A program made the translations under genes and the position numbers. From NCBI GenBank assembly GCA_964057225.1, contig OZ059900.1:20351638-20415637 (forward strand): 64,000 nucleotides of DNA. The letters are read 5' to 3'. Source of the stretch: Auanema rhodensis. Lineage: Eukaryota; Nematoda; Chromadorea; Rhabditida; Rhabditidae. Below are positions 11,279 through 25,307 of the stretch, piece by piece. The notes below the pieces were generated by a model. The model saw only the letters and a program-made list of their open reading frames with translations, was not told the origin of the DNA and ran no database searches. The first letter of the stretch is position 1. Each line of letters opens with the position of its first letter.

Positions 11279-14200
11279 ATAGGGGTTAGAAAATTAAGGA
11301 AATTAGCATATTCTGAGGGCACGCCCCTTATGGCTAATATTGATTAAATCGATTTTTGTTCATATGAGTCGTCAAATGCAACGAATTTCAGCGTGTTACA
11401 TACTAAAATGAAGCATTTTACATGCTGAACACTAGAAAAATACAAAAACACAGTATTTCCCATGAGAAATATTTTATTATGCTGGAAAACCAGTTTTTGG
11501 AAATTTCGCTGTAAACAAGGTTTTGACTTACGATTTCATGTGTTCAAACTCATGCAATGTCAATGAAACCTAGCTCAAAACTGTTCCTACAACGTCTAGT
11601 TCCACTTTCACGACAAAAAAAACAGGGGTTAGAAAATTAAGGAAATTAGCATATTCTGAGGGCACGCCCCTTATGGCTAATAATGATTAAATCGATTTTT
11701 GTTCATATGAGTCGTCAAATGCAACGAATTTCAGCGTGTTACATACTAAAATGAAACATTTTACATGCTGAACACTAGAAAAATACAAAAACACAGTATT
11801 TCCCATGAGAAATATTTTATTATGCTGGAAAACCAGTTTTTGGAAATTTCGCTGTAAACAAGGTTTTGACTTACGATTTCATGTGTTCAAACTCATGCAA
11901 TGTCAATGAAACCTAGCTCAAAATTGTTTGTACAACGCCTAGTTCCACTTTCACGACAAAAAAACAGGGGTTAGAAAATTAAGGAAATTAGCATATTCTG
12001 AGGGCACGCCCCTTATGGCTAATATTGATTAAGTCGATTTTTGTTCATATGAGTCGTCAAATGCAACGAATTTCAGCGTGTTACATACTAAAATGAAGCA
12101 TTTTACATGCTGAACACTAGAAAAATACAAAAACACAGTATTTCCCATGAGAAATATTTTATTATGCTGGAAAACCAGTTTTTGGAAATTTCGCTGTAAA
12201 CAAGGTTTTGACTTACGATTTCATGTGTTCAAACCCATGCAATGTCAATGAAACCTAGCTCAAAATTGTTCGTACAACGTCTAGTTCCACTTTCACGACA
12301 AAAAAATAGGGGTTAGAAAATTAAGGAAATTAGCATATTCTGAGGGCACGCCCCTTATGGCTAATATTGATTAAATCGATTTTTGTTCATATGAGTCGTC
12401 AAATGCAACGAATTTCAGCGTGTTACATACTAAAATGAAGCATTTTACATGCTGAACACTAGAAAAATACAAAAACACAGTATTTCCCATGAGAAATATT
12501 TTATTATGCTGGAAAACCAGTTTTTGGAAATTTCGCTGTAAACAAGGTTTTGACTTACGATTTCATGTGTTCAAACTCATGCAATGTCAATGAAACCTAG
12601 CTCAAAATTGTTCCTACAACGTCTAGTTCCACTTTCACGACAAAAAAAACAGGGGTTAGAAAATTAAGGAAATTAGCATATTCTGAGGGCACGCCCCTTA
12701 TGGCTAATAATGATTAAATCGATTTTTGTTCATATGAGTCGTCAAATGCAACGAATTTCAGCGTGTTACATACTAAAATGAAACATTTTACATGCTGAAC
12801 ACTAGAAAAATACAAAAACACAGTATTTCCCATGAGAAATATTTTATTATGCTGGAAAACCAGTTTTTGGAAATTTCGCTGTAAACAAGGTTTTGACTTA
12901 CGATTTCATGTGTTCAAACTCATGCAATGTCAATGAAACCTAGCTCAAAATTGTTCCTACAACGTCTAGTTCCACTTTCACGACAAAAAAATAGGGGTTA
13001 GAAAATTAAGGAAATTAGCATATTCTGAGGGCACGCCCCTTATGGCTAATATTGATTAAATCGATTTTTGTTCATATGAGTAGTCAAATGCAACGAATTT
13101 CAGCGTGTTACATACTAAAATGAAGCATTTTACATGCTGAACACTAGAAAAATACAAAAACACAGTATTTCCCATGAGAAATATTTTATTATGCTGGAAA
13201 ACCAGTTTTTGGAAATTTCGCTGTAAACAAGGTTTTGACTTACGATTTCATGTGTTCAAACTCATGCAATGTCAATGAAACCTAGCTCAAAATTGTTCGT
13301 ACAACGTCTAGTTCCACTTTCACGACAAAAAACAGGGGTTAGAAAATTAAGGAAATTAGCATATTCTGAGGGCACGCCCCTTATGGCTAATATTGATTAA
13401 ATCGATTTTTGTTCATATGAGTCGTCAAATGCAACGAATTTCAGCGTGTTACATACTAAAATGAAGCATTTTACATGCTGAACACTAGAAAATTACAAAA
13501 ACACAGTATTTCTCATGAGAAATATTTTATTATGCTGAAAAACCAGTTTTTGGAAATTTCGCTGTAAACAAGGTTTTGACTTACGATTTCATGTGTTCAA
13601 ACTCATGCAATGTCAATGAAACCTAGCTCAAAATTGTTCGTACAACGTCTAGTTCCACTTTCACGACAAAAAAACAGGGGTTAGAAATTTAAGGAAATTA
13701 GCATATTCTGAGGGCACGCCCCTTATGGCTAATATTGATTAAATCGATTTTTGTTCATATGAGTCGTCAAATGCAACGAATTTCAGCGTGTTACATACTA
13801 AACTGAAGCATTTTACATGCTGAACACTAGAAAAATACAAAAACACAGTATTTCTTATGAGAAATATTTTATTATGCTGGAAAACCAGTTTTTGGAAATT
13901 TCGCTGTAAACAAGGTTTTGACTTACGATTTCATGTGTTCAAACTCATGCAATGTCAATGAAACCTAGCTCAAAATTGTTCGTACAACGTCTAGTTCCAC
14001 TTTCACGACAAAAAAACAGGGGTTAGAAAATTAAGGAAATTAGCATATTCTGAGGGCACGCCCCTTATGGCTAATATTGATTAAGTCGATTTTTGTTCAT
14101 ATGAGTCGTCAAATGCAACGAATTTCAGCGTGTTACATACTAAAATGAAGCATTTCACATGCTCAACACTAGAAAAATACAAAAACACAGTATTTCCCAT

Positions 14201-16411
14201 GAGAAATATTTTATTATGCTGGAAAACCAGTTTTTGGAAATTTCGCTGTAAACAAGGTTTTGACTTACGATTTCATGTGTTCAAACTCATGCAATGTCAA
14301 TGAAACCTAGCTCAAAATTGTTCGTACAACGTCTAGTTCCACTTTCACGACAAAAAAAATAGGGGTTAGAAAATTAAGGAAATTAGCATATTCTGAGGGC
14401 ACGCCCCTTATGGCTAATATTGATTAAATCGATTTTTGTTCATATGAGTCGTCAAATGCAACGAATTTCAGCGTGTTACATACTAAAATGAAGCATTTTA
14501 CATGCTGAACACTAGAAAAATACAAAAACACAGTATTTCTTATGAGAAATATTTTATTATGCTGGAAAACCAGTTTTTGGAAATTTCGCTGTAAACAAGG
14601 TTTTGACTTACGATTTCATGTGTTCAAACTCATGCAATGTCAATGAAACCTAGCTCAAAATTGTTCGTACAACGTCTAGTTCCACTTTCACGACAAAAAA
14701 AATAGGGGTTAGAAAATTAAGGAAATTAGCATATTCTGAGGGCACGCCCCTTATGGCTAATATTGATTAAATCGATTTTTGTTCATATGAGTCGTCAAAT
14801 GCAACGAATTTCAGCGTGTTACATACTAAAATGAAGCATTTTACATGCTGAACACTAGAAAAATACAAAAACACAGTATTTCCCATGAGAAATATTTTAT
14901 TATGCTGGAAAACCAGTTTTTGGAAATTTCGCTGTAAACAAGGTTTTGACTTACGATTTCATGTGTTCAAACTCATGCAATGTCAATGAAACCTAGCTCA
15001 AAATTGTTCCTACAACGTCTAGTTCCACTTTCACGACAAAAAAAACAGGGGTTAGAAAATTAAGGAAATTAGCATATTCTGAGGGCACGCCCCTTATGGC
15101 TAATAATGATTAAATCGATTTTTGTTCATATGAGTCGTCAAATGCAACGAATTTCAGCGTGTTACATACTAAAATGAAACATTTCACATGCTGAACACTA
15201 GAAAAATACAAAAACACAGTATTTCCCATGAGAAATATTTTATTATGCTGGAAAACCAGTTTTTGGAAATTTCGCTGTAAACAAGGTTTTGACTTACGAT
15301 TTCATGTGTTCAAACTCATGCAATGTCAATGAAACCTAGCTCAAAATTGTTTGTACAACGCCTAGTTCCACTTTCACGACAAAAAACAGGGGTTAGAAAA
15401 TTAAGGAAATTAGCATATTCTGAGGGCACGCCCCTTATGGCTAATATTGATTAAGTCGATTTTTGTTCATATGAGTCGTCAAATGCAACGAATTTCAGCG
15501 TGTTACATACTAAAATGAAGCATTTTACATGCTGAACACTAGAAAAATACAAAAACACAGTATTTCCCATGAGAAATATTTTATTATGCTGGAAAACCAG
15601 TTTTTGGAAATTTCGCTGTAAACAAGGTTTTGACTTACGATTTCATGTGTTCAAACCCATGCAATGTCAATGAAACCTAGCTCAAAATTGTTCGTACAAC
15701 GTCTAGTTCCACTTTCACGACAAAAAAATAGGGGTTAGAAAATTAAGGAAATTAGCATATTCTGAGGGCACGCCCCTTATGGCTAATATTGATTAAATCG
15801 ATTTTTGTTCATATGAGTCGTCAAATGCAACGAATTTCAGCGTGTTACATACTAAAATGAAGCATTTTACATGCTGAACACTAGAAAAATACAAAAACAC
15901 AGTATTTCCCATGAGAAATATTTTATTATGCTGGAAAACCAGTTTTTGGAAATTTCGCTGTAAACAAGGTTTTGACTTACGATTTCATGTGTTCAAACTC
16001 ATGCAATGTCAATGAAACCTAGCTCAAAATTGTTCCTACAACGTCTAGTTCCACTTTCACGACAAAAAAAACAGGGGTTAGAAAATTAAGGAAATTAGCA
16101 TATTCTGAGGGCACGCCCCTTATGGCTAATAATGATTAAATCGATTTTTGTTCATATGAGTCGTCAAATGCAACTAATTTCAGCGTGTTACATACTAAAA
16201 TGAAACATTTTACATGCTGAACACTAGAAAAATACAAAAACACAGTATTTCCCATGAGAAATATTTTATTATGCTGGAAAACCAGTTTTTGGAAATTTCG
16301 CTGTAAACAAGGTTTTGACTTACGATTTCATGTGTTCAAACTCATGCAATGTCAATGAAACCTAGCTCAAAATTGTTCGTACAACGTCTAGTTCCACTTT
16401 CACGACAAAAA
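11279..16411 (+). repeat. Five-monomer block repeated at ten-monomer spacing (11279-12990, 14702-16411)
   Basis: The order in both copies is ataggggtt with gttccta, aataatgatt/gaaacatt with gtttgtacaacgcc, attaagtcg with aaacccatgc, ataggggtt with gttccta, then aataatgatt/gaaacatt. The starts are 3,423 bp apart (ten monomers). Between them lie five monomers of other subtypes. Two of these (13674-14358, marked by gaaatttaagg/aaactgaagc, then attaagtcg with catgctcaac) recur at 17780-18464. Confidence 0.8.
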
Positions 16412-18807
16412 ACAGGGGTTAGAAAGTTAAGGAAATTAGCATATTCTGAGGGCACGCCCCTTATGGCTAATATTGATTAAATCGATTTTTGTTCATATGA
16501 GTCGTCAAATGCAACGAATTTCAGCGTGTTACATACTAAAATGAAGCATTTTACATGCTGAACACTAGAAAAATACAAAAACACAGTATTTCTCATGAGA
16601 AATATTTTATTATGCTGAAAAACCAGTTTTTGGAAATTTCGCTGTAAACAAGGTTTTGACTTACGATTTCATGTGTTCAAACTCATGCAATGTCAATGAA
16701 ACCTAGCTCAAAATTGTTTGTACAACGTCTAGTTCCACTTTCACGACAAAAAAACAGGGGTTAGAAAATTAAGGAAATTAGCATATTCTGAGGGCACGCC
16801 CCTTATGGCTAATATTGATTAAATCGATTTTTGTTCATATGAGTAGTCAAATGCAACGAATTTCAGCGTGTTGCATACTAAAATGAAGCATTTTACATGC
16901 TGAACACTAGAAAAATACAAAAACACAGTATTTCCCATGAGAAATATTTTATTATGCTGGAAAACCAGTTTTTGGAAATTTCGCTGTAAACAAGGTTTTG
17001 ACTTACGATTTCATGTGTTCAAACTCATGCAATGTACATGAAACCTAGCTCAAAATTGTTCGTACAACGTCTAGTTCCACTTTCACGACAAAAAAACAGG
17101 GGTTAGAAAATTAAGGAAATTAGCATATTCTGAGGGCACGCCCCTTATGGCTAATATTGATTAAATCGATTTTTGTTCATATGAGTCGTCAAATGCAACG
17201 AATTTCAGCGTGTTACATACTCAAATGTAGCATTTCACATGCTGAACACTAGAAAAGTACAAAAACACAGTATTTCCCATGAGAAATATTTTATTATGCT
17301 GGAAAACCAGTTTTTGGAAATTTCGCTGTAAACAAGGTTTTGACTTACGATTTCATGTGTTCAAACTCATGCAATGTCAATGAAACCTAGCTCAAAATTG
17401 TTCGTACAACGTCTAGTTCCACTTTCACGACAAAAAAACAGGGGTTAGAAAATTAAGGAAATTAGCATATTCTGAGGGCACGCCCCTTATGGCTAATATT
17501 GATTAAATCGATTTTTGTTCATATGAGTCGTCAAATGCAACGAATTTCAGCGTGTTACATACTAAAATGAAGCATTTTACATGCTGAACACTAGAAAAAT
17601 ACAAAAACACAGTATTTCCCATGAGAAATATTTTATTATGCTGGAAAACCAGTTTTTGGAAATTTCGCTGTAAACAAGGTTTTGACTTACGATTTCATGT
17701 GTTCAAACTCATGCAATGTCAATGAAACCTAGCTCAAAATTGTTCGTACAACGTCTAGTTCCACTTTCACGACAAAAAAACAGGGGTTAGAAATTTAAGG
17801 AAATTAGCATATTCTGAGGGCACGCCCCTTATGGCTAATATTGATTAAATCGATTTTTGTTCATATGAGTCGTCAAATGCAACGAATTTCAGCGTGTTAC
17901 ATACTAAACTGAAGCATTTTACATGCTGAACACTAGAAAAATACAAAAACACAGTATTTCCCATGAGAAATATTTTATTATGCTGGAAAACCAGTTTTTG
18001 GAAATTTCGCTGTAAACAAGGTTTTGACTTACGATTTCATGTGTTCAAACTCATGCAATGTCAATGAAACCTAGCTCAAAATTGTTCGTACAACGTCTAG
18101 TTCCACTTTCACGACAAAAAAACAGGGGTTAGAAAATTAAGGAAATTAGCATATTCTGAGGGCACGCCCCTTATGGCTAATATTGATTAAGTCGATTTTT
18201 GTTCATATGAGTCGTCAAATGCAACGAATTTCAGCGTGTTACATACTAAAATGAAGCATTTCACATGCTCAACACTAGAAAAATACAAAAACACAGTATT
18301 TCCCATGAGAAATATTTTATTATGCTGGAAAACCAGTTTTTGGAAATTTCGCTGTAAACAAGGTTTTGACTTACGATTTCATGTGTTCAAACTCATGCAA
18401 TGTCAATGAAACCTAGCTCAAAATTGTTCGTACAACGTCTAGTTCCACTTTCACGACAAAAAAAATAGGGGTTAGAAAATTAAGGAAATTAGCATATTCT
18501 GAGGGCACGCCCCTTATGGCTAATATTGATTAAATCGATTTTTGTTCATATGAGTCGTCAAATGCAACGAATTTCAGCGTGTTACATACTAAAATGAAGC
18601 ATTTTACATGCTGAACACTAGAAAAATACAAAAACACAGTATTTCCCATGAGAAATATTTTATTATGCTGGAAAACCAGTTTTTGGAAATTTCGCTGTAA
18701 ACAAGGTTTTGACTTACGATTTCATGTGTTCAAACTCATGCAATGTCAATGAAACCTAGCTCAAAACTGTTCCTACAACGTCTAGTTCCACTTTCACGAC
18801 AAAAAAA

Positions 18808-20861
18808 ACAGGGGTTAGAAAATTAAGGAAATTAGCATATTCTGAGGGCACGCCCCTTATGGCTAATAATGATTAAATCGATTTTTGTTCATATGAGTCG
18901 TCAAATGCAACGAATTTCAGCGTGTTACATACTAAAATGAAACATTTTACATGCTGAACACTAGAAAAATACAAAAACACAGTATTTCCCATGAGAAATA
19001 TTTTATTATGCTGGAAAACCAGTTTTTGGAAATTTCGCTGTAAACAAGGTTTTGACTTACGATTTCATGTGTTCAAACTCATGCAATGTCAATGAAACCT
19101 AGCTCAAAATTGTTTGTACAACGCCTAGTTCCACTTTCACGACAAAAAAACAGGGGTTAGAAAATTAAGGAAATTAGCATATTCTGAGGGCACGCCCCTT
19201 ATGGCTAATATTGATTAAGTCGATTTTTGTTCATATGAGTCGTCAAATGCAACGAATTTCAGCGTGTTACATACTAAAATGAAGCATTTTACATGCTGAA
19301 CACTAGAAAAATACAAAAACACAGTATTTCCCATGAGAAATATTTTATTATGCTGGAAAACCAGTTTTTGGAAATTTCGCTGTAAACAAGGTTTTGACTT
19401 ACGATTTCATGTGTTCAAACTCATGCAATGTCAATGAAACCTAGCTCAAAATTGTTCCTACAACGTCTAATTCCACTTTCACGACAAAAAAACAGGGGTT
19501 AGAAAATTAAGGAAATTAGCATATTCAGAGGGCACGCCCCTTATGGCTAATATTGATTGAATCGATTTTGGTTCATATGAGTCGTCAAATGCAACGAATT
19601 CCAGCGTGTTACATACTAAAATAAAGCATTTTACATGCTGAACACTAGAAAAATACAAAAACACAGTATTTCCCATGAGAAATATTTTATTATGCTGGAA
19701 AACCAGTTTTTGGAAATTTCGCTGTAAACAAGGTTTTGACTTACGATTTCATGTGTTCAAACTCATGCAATGTTAATGAAACCTAGCTCAAAATTGTTCC
19801 TACAACGTCTAGTTCCTTTTTCACGACAAAAAAAACAGGGGTTAGAAAATTAAGGAAATTAGCATATTCTGAGGGCACGCCCCTTATGGCTAATAATGAT
19901 TAAATCGATTTTTGTTCATATGAGTCGTCAAATGCAACGAATTTCAGCGTGTTACATACTAAAATGAAACATTTTACATGCTGAACACTAGAAAAATACA
20001 AAAACACAGTATTTCCCATGAGAAATATTTTATTATGCTGGAAAACCAGTTTTTGGAAATTTCGCTGTAAACAAGGTTTTGACTTACGATTTCATGTGTT
20101 CAAACTCATGCAATGTCAATGAAACCTAGCTCAAAATTGTTTGTACAACGCCTAGTTCCACTTTCACGACAAAAAAACAGGGGTTAGAAAATTAAGGAAA
20201 TTAGCATATTCTGAGGGCACGCCCCTTATGGCTAATATTGATTAAGTCGATTTTTGTTCATATGAGTCGTCAAATGCAACGAATTTCAGCGTGTTACATA
20301 CTAAAATGAAGCATTTTACATGCTGAACACTAGAAAAATACAAAAACACAGTATTTCCCATGAGAAATATTTTATTATGCTGGAAAACCAGTTTTTGGAA
20401 ATTTCGCTGTAAACAAGGTTTTGACTTACGATTTCATGTGTTCAAACTCATGCAATGTCAATGAAACCTAGCTCAAAATTGTTCCTACAACGTCTAATTC
20501 CACTTTCACGACAAAAAAACAGGGGTTAGAAAATTAAGGAAATTAGCATATTCAGAGGGCACGCCCCTTATGGCTAATATTGATTGAATCGATTTTGGTT
20601 CATATGAGTCGTCAAATGCAACGAATTCCAGCGTGTTACATACTAAAATAAAGCATTTTACATGCTGAACACTAGAAAAATACAAAAACACAGTATTTCC
20701 CATGAGAAATATTTTATTATGCTGGAAAACCAGTTTTTGGAAATTTCGCTGTAAACAAGGTTTTGACTTACGATTTCATGTGTTCAAACTCATGCAATGT
20801 TAATGAAACCTAGCTCAAAATTGTTCCTACAACGTCTAGTTCCTTTTTCACGACAAAAAAA
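18808..20861 (+). repeat. Tandem three-monomer block, 2 copies of 1,027 bp (18808-19834, 19835-20861)
   Basis: The order in both copies is aataatgatt/gaaacatt with acgcctag, attaagtcg with acgtctaattcc, then cagaggg/attgaatcg/aataaagc with atgttaatg and the rare agttcctttttc. Even the rare variants of the third monomer (starts 19492 and 20519) are shared, so the duplication must be recent. The monomer at 20862 starts like a third copy and then diverges. Confidence 0.9.
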
Positions 20862-22571
20862 ACAGGGGTTAGAAAATTAAGGAAATTAGCATATTCTGAG
20901 GGCACGCCCCTTATGGCTAATAATGATTAAATCGATTTTTGTTCATATGAGTCGTCAAATGCAACGAATTTCAGCGTGTTACATACTAAAATGAAACATT
21001 TTACATGCTGAACACTAGAAAAATACAAAAACACAGTATTTCCCATGAGAAATATTTTATTATGCTGGAAAACCAGTTTTTGGAAATTTCGCTGTAAACA
21101 AGGTTTTGACTTACGATATCATGTGTTCAAACTCATGCAATGTCAATGAAACCTAGCTCAAAATTGTTCCTACAACGTCTAGTTCCACTTTCACGACAAA
21201 AAAAAAGGGGTTAGAAAATTAAGGAAATTAGCATATTCTGAGGGCACGCCCCTTATGGCTAATATTGATTAAATCGATTTTTGTTCATATGAGTAGTCAA
21301 ATGCAACGAATTTCAGCGTGTTACATACTAAACTGAAGCATTTTACATGCTGAACACTAGAAAAATACAAAAACACAGTATTTCCCATGAGAAATATTTT
21401 ATTATGCTGGAAAACCAGTTTTTGGAATTTTCGCTGTAAACAAGGTTTTGACTTACGATTTCATGTGTTCAAACTCATGCAATGTCAATGAAACCTAGCT
21501 CAAAATTGTTCCTACAACGTCTAGTTCCACTTTCACGACAAAAAAATAGGGGTTAGAAAATTAAGGAAATTAGCATATTCTGAGGGCACGCCCCTTATGG
21601 CTAATATTGATTAAATCGATTTTTGTTCATATGAGTAGTCAAATGCAACGAATTTCAGCGTGTTACATACTAAAATGAAGCATTTTACATGCTGAACACT
21701 AGAAAAATACAAAAACACAGTATTTCCCATGAGAAATATTTTATTATGCTGGAAAACCAGTTTTTGGAAATTTCGCTGTAAACAAGGTTTTGACTTACGA
21801 TTTCATGTGTTCAAACTCATGTAATGTCAATGAAACCTAGCTCAAAATTGTTCCTACAACGTCTAGTTCCACTTTCACGACAAAAAAACAGGGGTTAGAA
21901 AATTAAGGAAATTAGCATATTCTGAGGGCACGCCCTTTATGGCTAATATTGATTAAATCGATTTTTGTTCATATGAGTCGTCAAATGCAACGAATTTCAG
22001 CGTGTTACATACTAAAATGAAGCATTTTACATGCTGAACACTAGAAAAATACAAAAACACAGTATTTCCCAAGAGAAATATTTTATTATGCTGGAAAACC
22101 AGTTTTTGGAAATTTCGCTGTAAACAAGGTTTTGACTTACGATTTCATGTGTTCAAACTCATGCAATGTCAATGAAACCTAGCTCAAAATTGTTCGTACA
22201 ACGTCTAGTTCCACTTTCACGACAAAAAAACAGGGGTTAGAAAATTAAGGAAATTAGCATATTCTGAGGGCACGCCCCTTATGGCTAATATTGATTAAAT
22301 CGATTTTTGTTCATATGAGTCGTCAAATGCAACGAATTTCAGCGTGTTACATACTAAAATGAAGCATTTTACATGCTGAACACTAGAAAAATACAAAAAC
22401 ACAGTATTTCCCATGAGAAATATTTTATTATGCTGGAAAACCAGTTTTTGGAAATTTCGCTGTAAACAAGGTTTTGACTTACGATTTCATGTGTTCAAAC
22501 TCATGCAATGTCAATGAAACCTAGCTCAAAATTGTTCCTACAACGTCTAATTCCACTTTCACGACAAAAAA

Positions 22572-25307
22572 ACAGGGGTTAGAAAATTAAGGAAATTAGC
22601 ATATTCAGAGGGCACGCCCCTTATGGCTAATATTGATTGAATCGATTTTGGTTCATATGAGTCGTCAAATGCAACGAATTCCAGCGTGTTACATACTAAA
22701 ATGAAGCATTTTACATGCTGAACACTAGAAAAATACAAAAACACAGTATTTCCCATGAGAAATATTTTATTATGCTGGAAAACCAGTTTTTGGAAATTTC
22801 GCTGTAAACAAGGTTTTGACTTACGATTTCATGTGTTCAAACTCATGCAATGTCAATGAAACCTAGCTCAAAATTGTTCGTACAACGTCTAGTTCCACTT
22901 TCACGACAAAAAAATAGGGGTTAGAAAATTAAGGAAATTAGCATATTCTGAGGGCACGCCCCTTATGGCTAATATTGATTAAATCGATTTTTGTTCATAT
23001 GAGTCGTCAAATGCAACGAATTTCAGCGTGTTACATACTAAAATGAAGCATTTTACATGCTGAACACTAGAAAAATACAAAAACACAGTATTTCCCATGA
23101 GAAATATTTTATTATGCTGGAAAACCAGTTTTTGGAAATTTCGGTGTAAACAAGGTTTTGACTTACGATTTCATGTGTTCAAACTCATGCAATGTCAATG
23201 AAACCTAGCTCAAAATTGTTCCTACAACGTCTAGTTCCACTTTCACGACAAAAAAACAGGGGTTAGAAAATTAAGGAAATTAGCATATTCTGAGGGCACG
23301 CCCCTTATGGCTAATATTGATTAAATCGATTTTTGTTCATATGAGTAGTCAAATGCAACGAATTTCAGCGTGTTACATACTAAAATGAATCATTTTACAT
23401 GCTGAACACTAGAAAAATACAAAAAGACAGTATTTCCCATGAGAAATATTTTATTATGCTGGAAAACCAGTTTTCGGAAATTTCGCTGTAAACAAGGTTT
23501 TGACTTACGATTTCATGTGTTCAAACTCATGCAATGTCAATGAAACCTAGCTCAAAATTGTTTGTACAACGTCTAGTTCCACTTTCACGACAAAAAAACA
23601 GGGGTTAGAAAATTAAGGAAATTAGCATATTCTGAGGGCACGCCCCTTATGGCTAATATTGATTAAATCGATTTTTGTTCATATGAGTAGTCAAATGCAA
23701 CGAATTTCAGCGTGTTACATACTAAAATGAATCATTTTACATGCTGAACACTAGAAAAATACAAAAAGACAGTATTTCCCATGAGAAATATTTTATTATG
23801 CTGGAAAACCAGTTTTTGGAAATTTCGCTGTAAACAAGGTTTTGACTTACGATTTCATGTGTTCAAACTCATGCAATGTCAATGAAACCTAGCTCAAAAT
23901 TGTTTCTACAACGTCTAGTTCCACTTTCACGACAAAAAAACAGGGGTTAGAAAATTAAGGAAATTAGCATATTCTGAGGGCACGCCCCTTATGGCTAATA
24001 TTGATTGAATCGATTTTGGTTCATATGAGTCGTCAAATGCAACGAATTCCAGCGTGTTACATACTAAAATGAAGCATTTTACATGCTGAACACTAGAAAA
24101 ATACAAAAACACAGTATTTCCCATGAGAAATATTTTATTATGCTGGAAAACCAGTTTTTGGAAATTTCGCTGTAAACAAGGTTTTGACTTACGATTTCAT
24201 GTGTTCAAACTCATGCAATGTCAATGAAACCTAGCTCAAAATTGTTCGTACAACGTCTAGTTCCACTTTCACGACAAAAAAATAGGGGTTAGAAAATTAA
24301 GGAAATTAGCATATTCTGAGGGCACGCCCCTTATGGCTAATATTGATTAAATCGATTTTTGTTCATATGAGTCGTCAAATGCAACGAATTTCAGCGTGTT
24401 ACATACTAAAATGAAGCATTTTACATGCTGAACACTAGAAAAATACAAAAACACAGTATTTCCCATGAGAAATATTTTATTATGCTGGAAAACCAGTTTT
24501 TGGAAATTTCGGTGTAAACAAGGTTTTGACTTACGATTTTATGTGTTCAAACTCATGCAATGTCAATGAAACCTAGCTCAAAATTGTTCCTACAACGTCT
24601 AGTTCCACTTTCACTTCAAAAAAACAGGGGTTAGAAAATTAAGGAAATTAGCATATTCTGAGGGCACGCCCCTTATGGCTAATATTGATTAAATCGATTT
24701 TTGTTCATATGAGTAGTCAAATGCAACGAATTTCAGCGTGTTACATACTAAAATGAATCATTTTACATGCTGAACACTAGAAAAATACAAAAAGACAGTA
24801 TTTCCCATGAGAAATATTTTATTATGCTGGAAAACCAGTTTTTGGAAATTTCGCTGTAAACAAGGTTTTGACTTACGATTTCATGTGTTCAAACTCATGC
24901 AATGTCAATGAAACCTAGCTCAAAATTGTTTGTACAACGTCTAGTTCCACTTTCACGACAAAAAAACAGGGGTTAGAAAATTAAGGAAATTAGCATATTC
25001 TGAGGGCACGCCCCTTATGGCTAATATTGATTAAATCGATTTTTGTTCATATGAGTAGTCAAATGCAACGAATTTCAGCGTGTTACATACTAAAATGAAT
25101 CATTTTACATGCTGAACACTAGAAAAATACAAAAAGACAGTATTTCCCATGAGAAATATTTTATTATGCTGGAAAACCAGTTTTTGGAAATTTCGCTGTA
25201 AACAAGGTTTTGACTTACGATTTCATGTGTTCAAACTCATGCAATGTCAATGAAACCTAGCTCAAACTTGTTTCTACAACGTCTAGTTCCACTTTCACGA
25301 CAAAAAA
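22572..25307 (+). repeat. Tandem four-monomer block, 2 copies of 1,368 bp (22572-23939, 23940-25307)
   Basis: The order is attgaatcg/gaattcc, then ataggggtt with ttcggtgtaaac, then two gagtagtc/gaatcatt/aaagacag monomers ending gtttgta and gtttcta. The copies differ at cagaggg versus ctgaggg in the first monomer and at scattered single sites (ttttcgg, cgattttatg, tcacttc, aaacttg). Confidence 0.85.
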
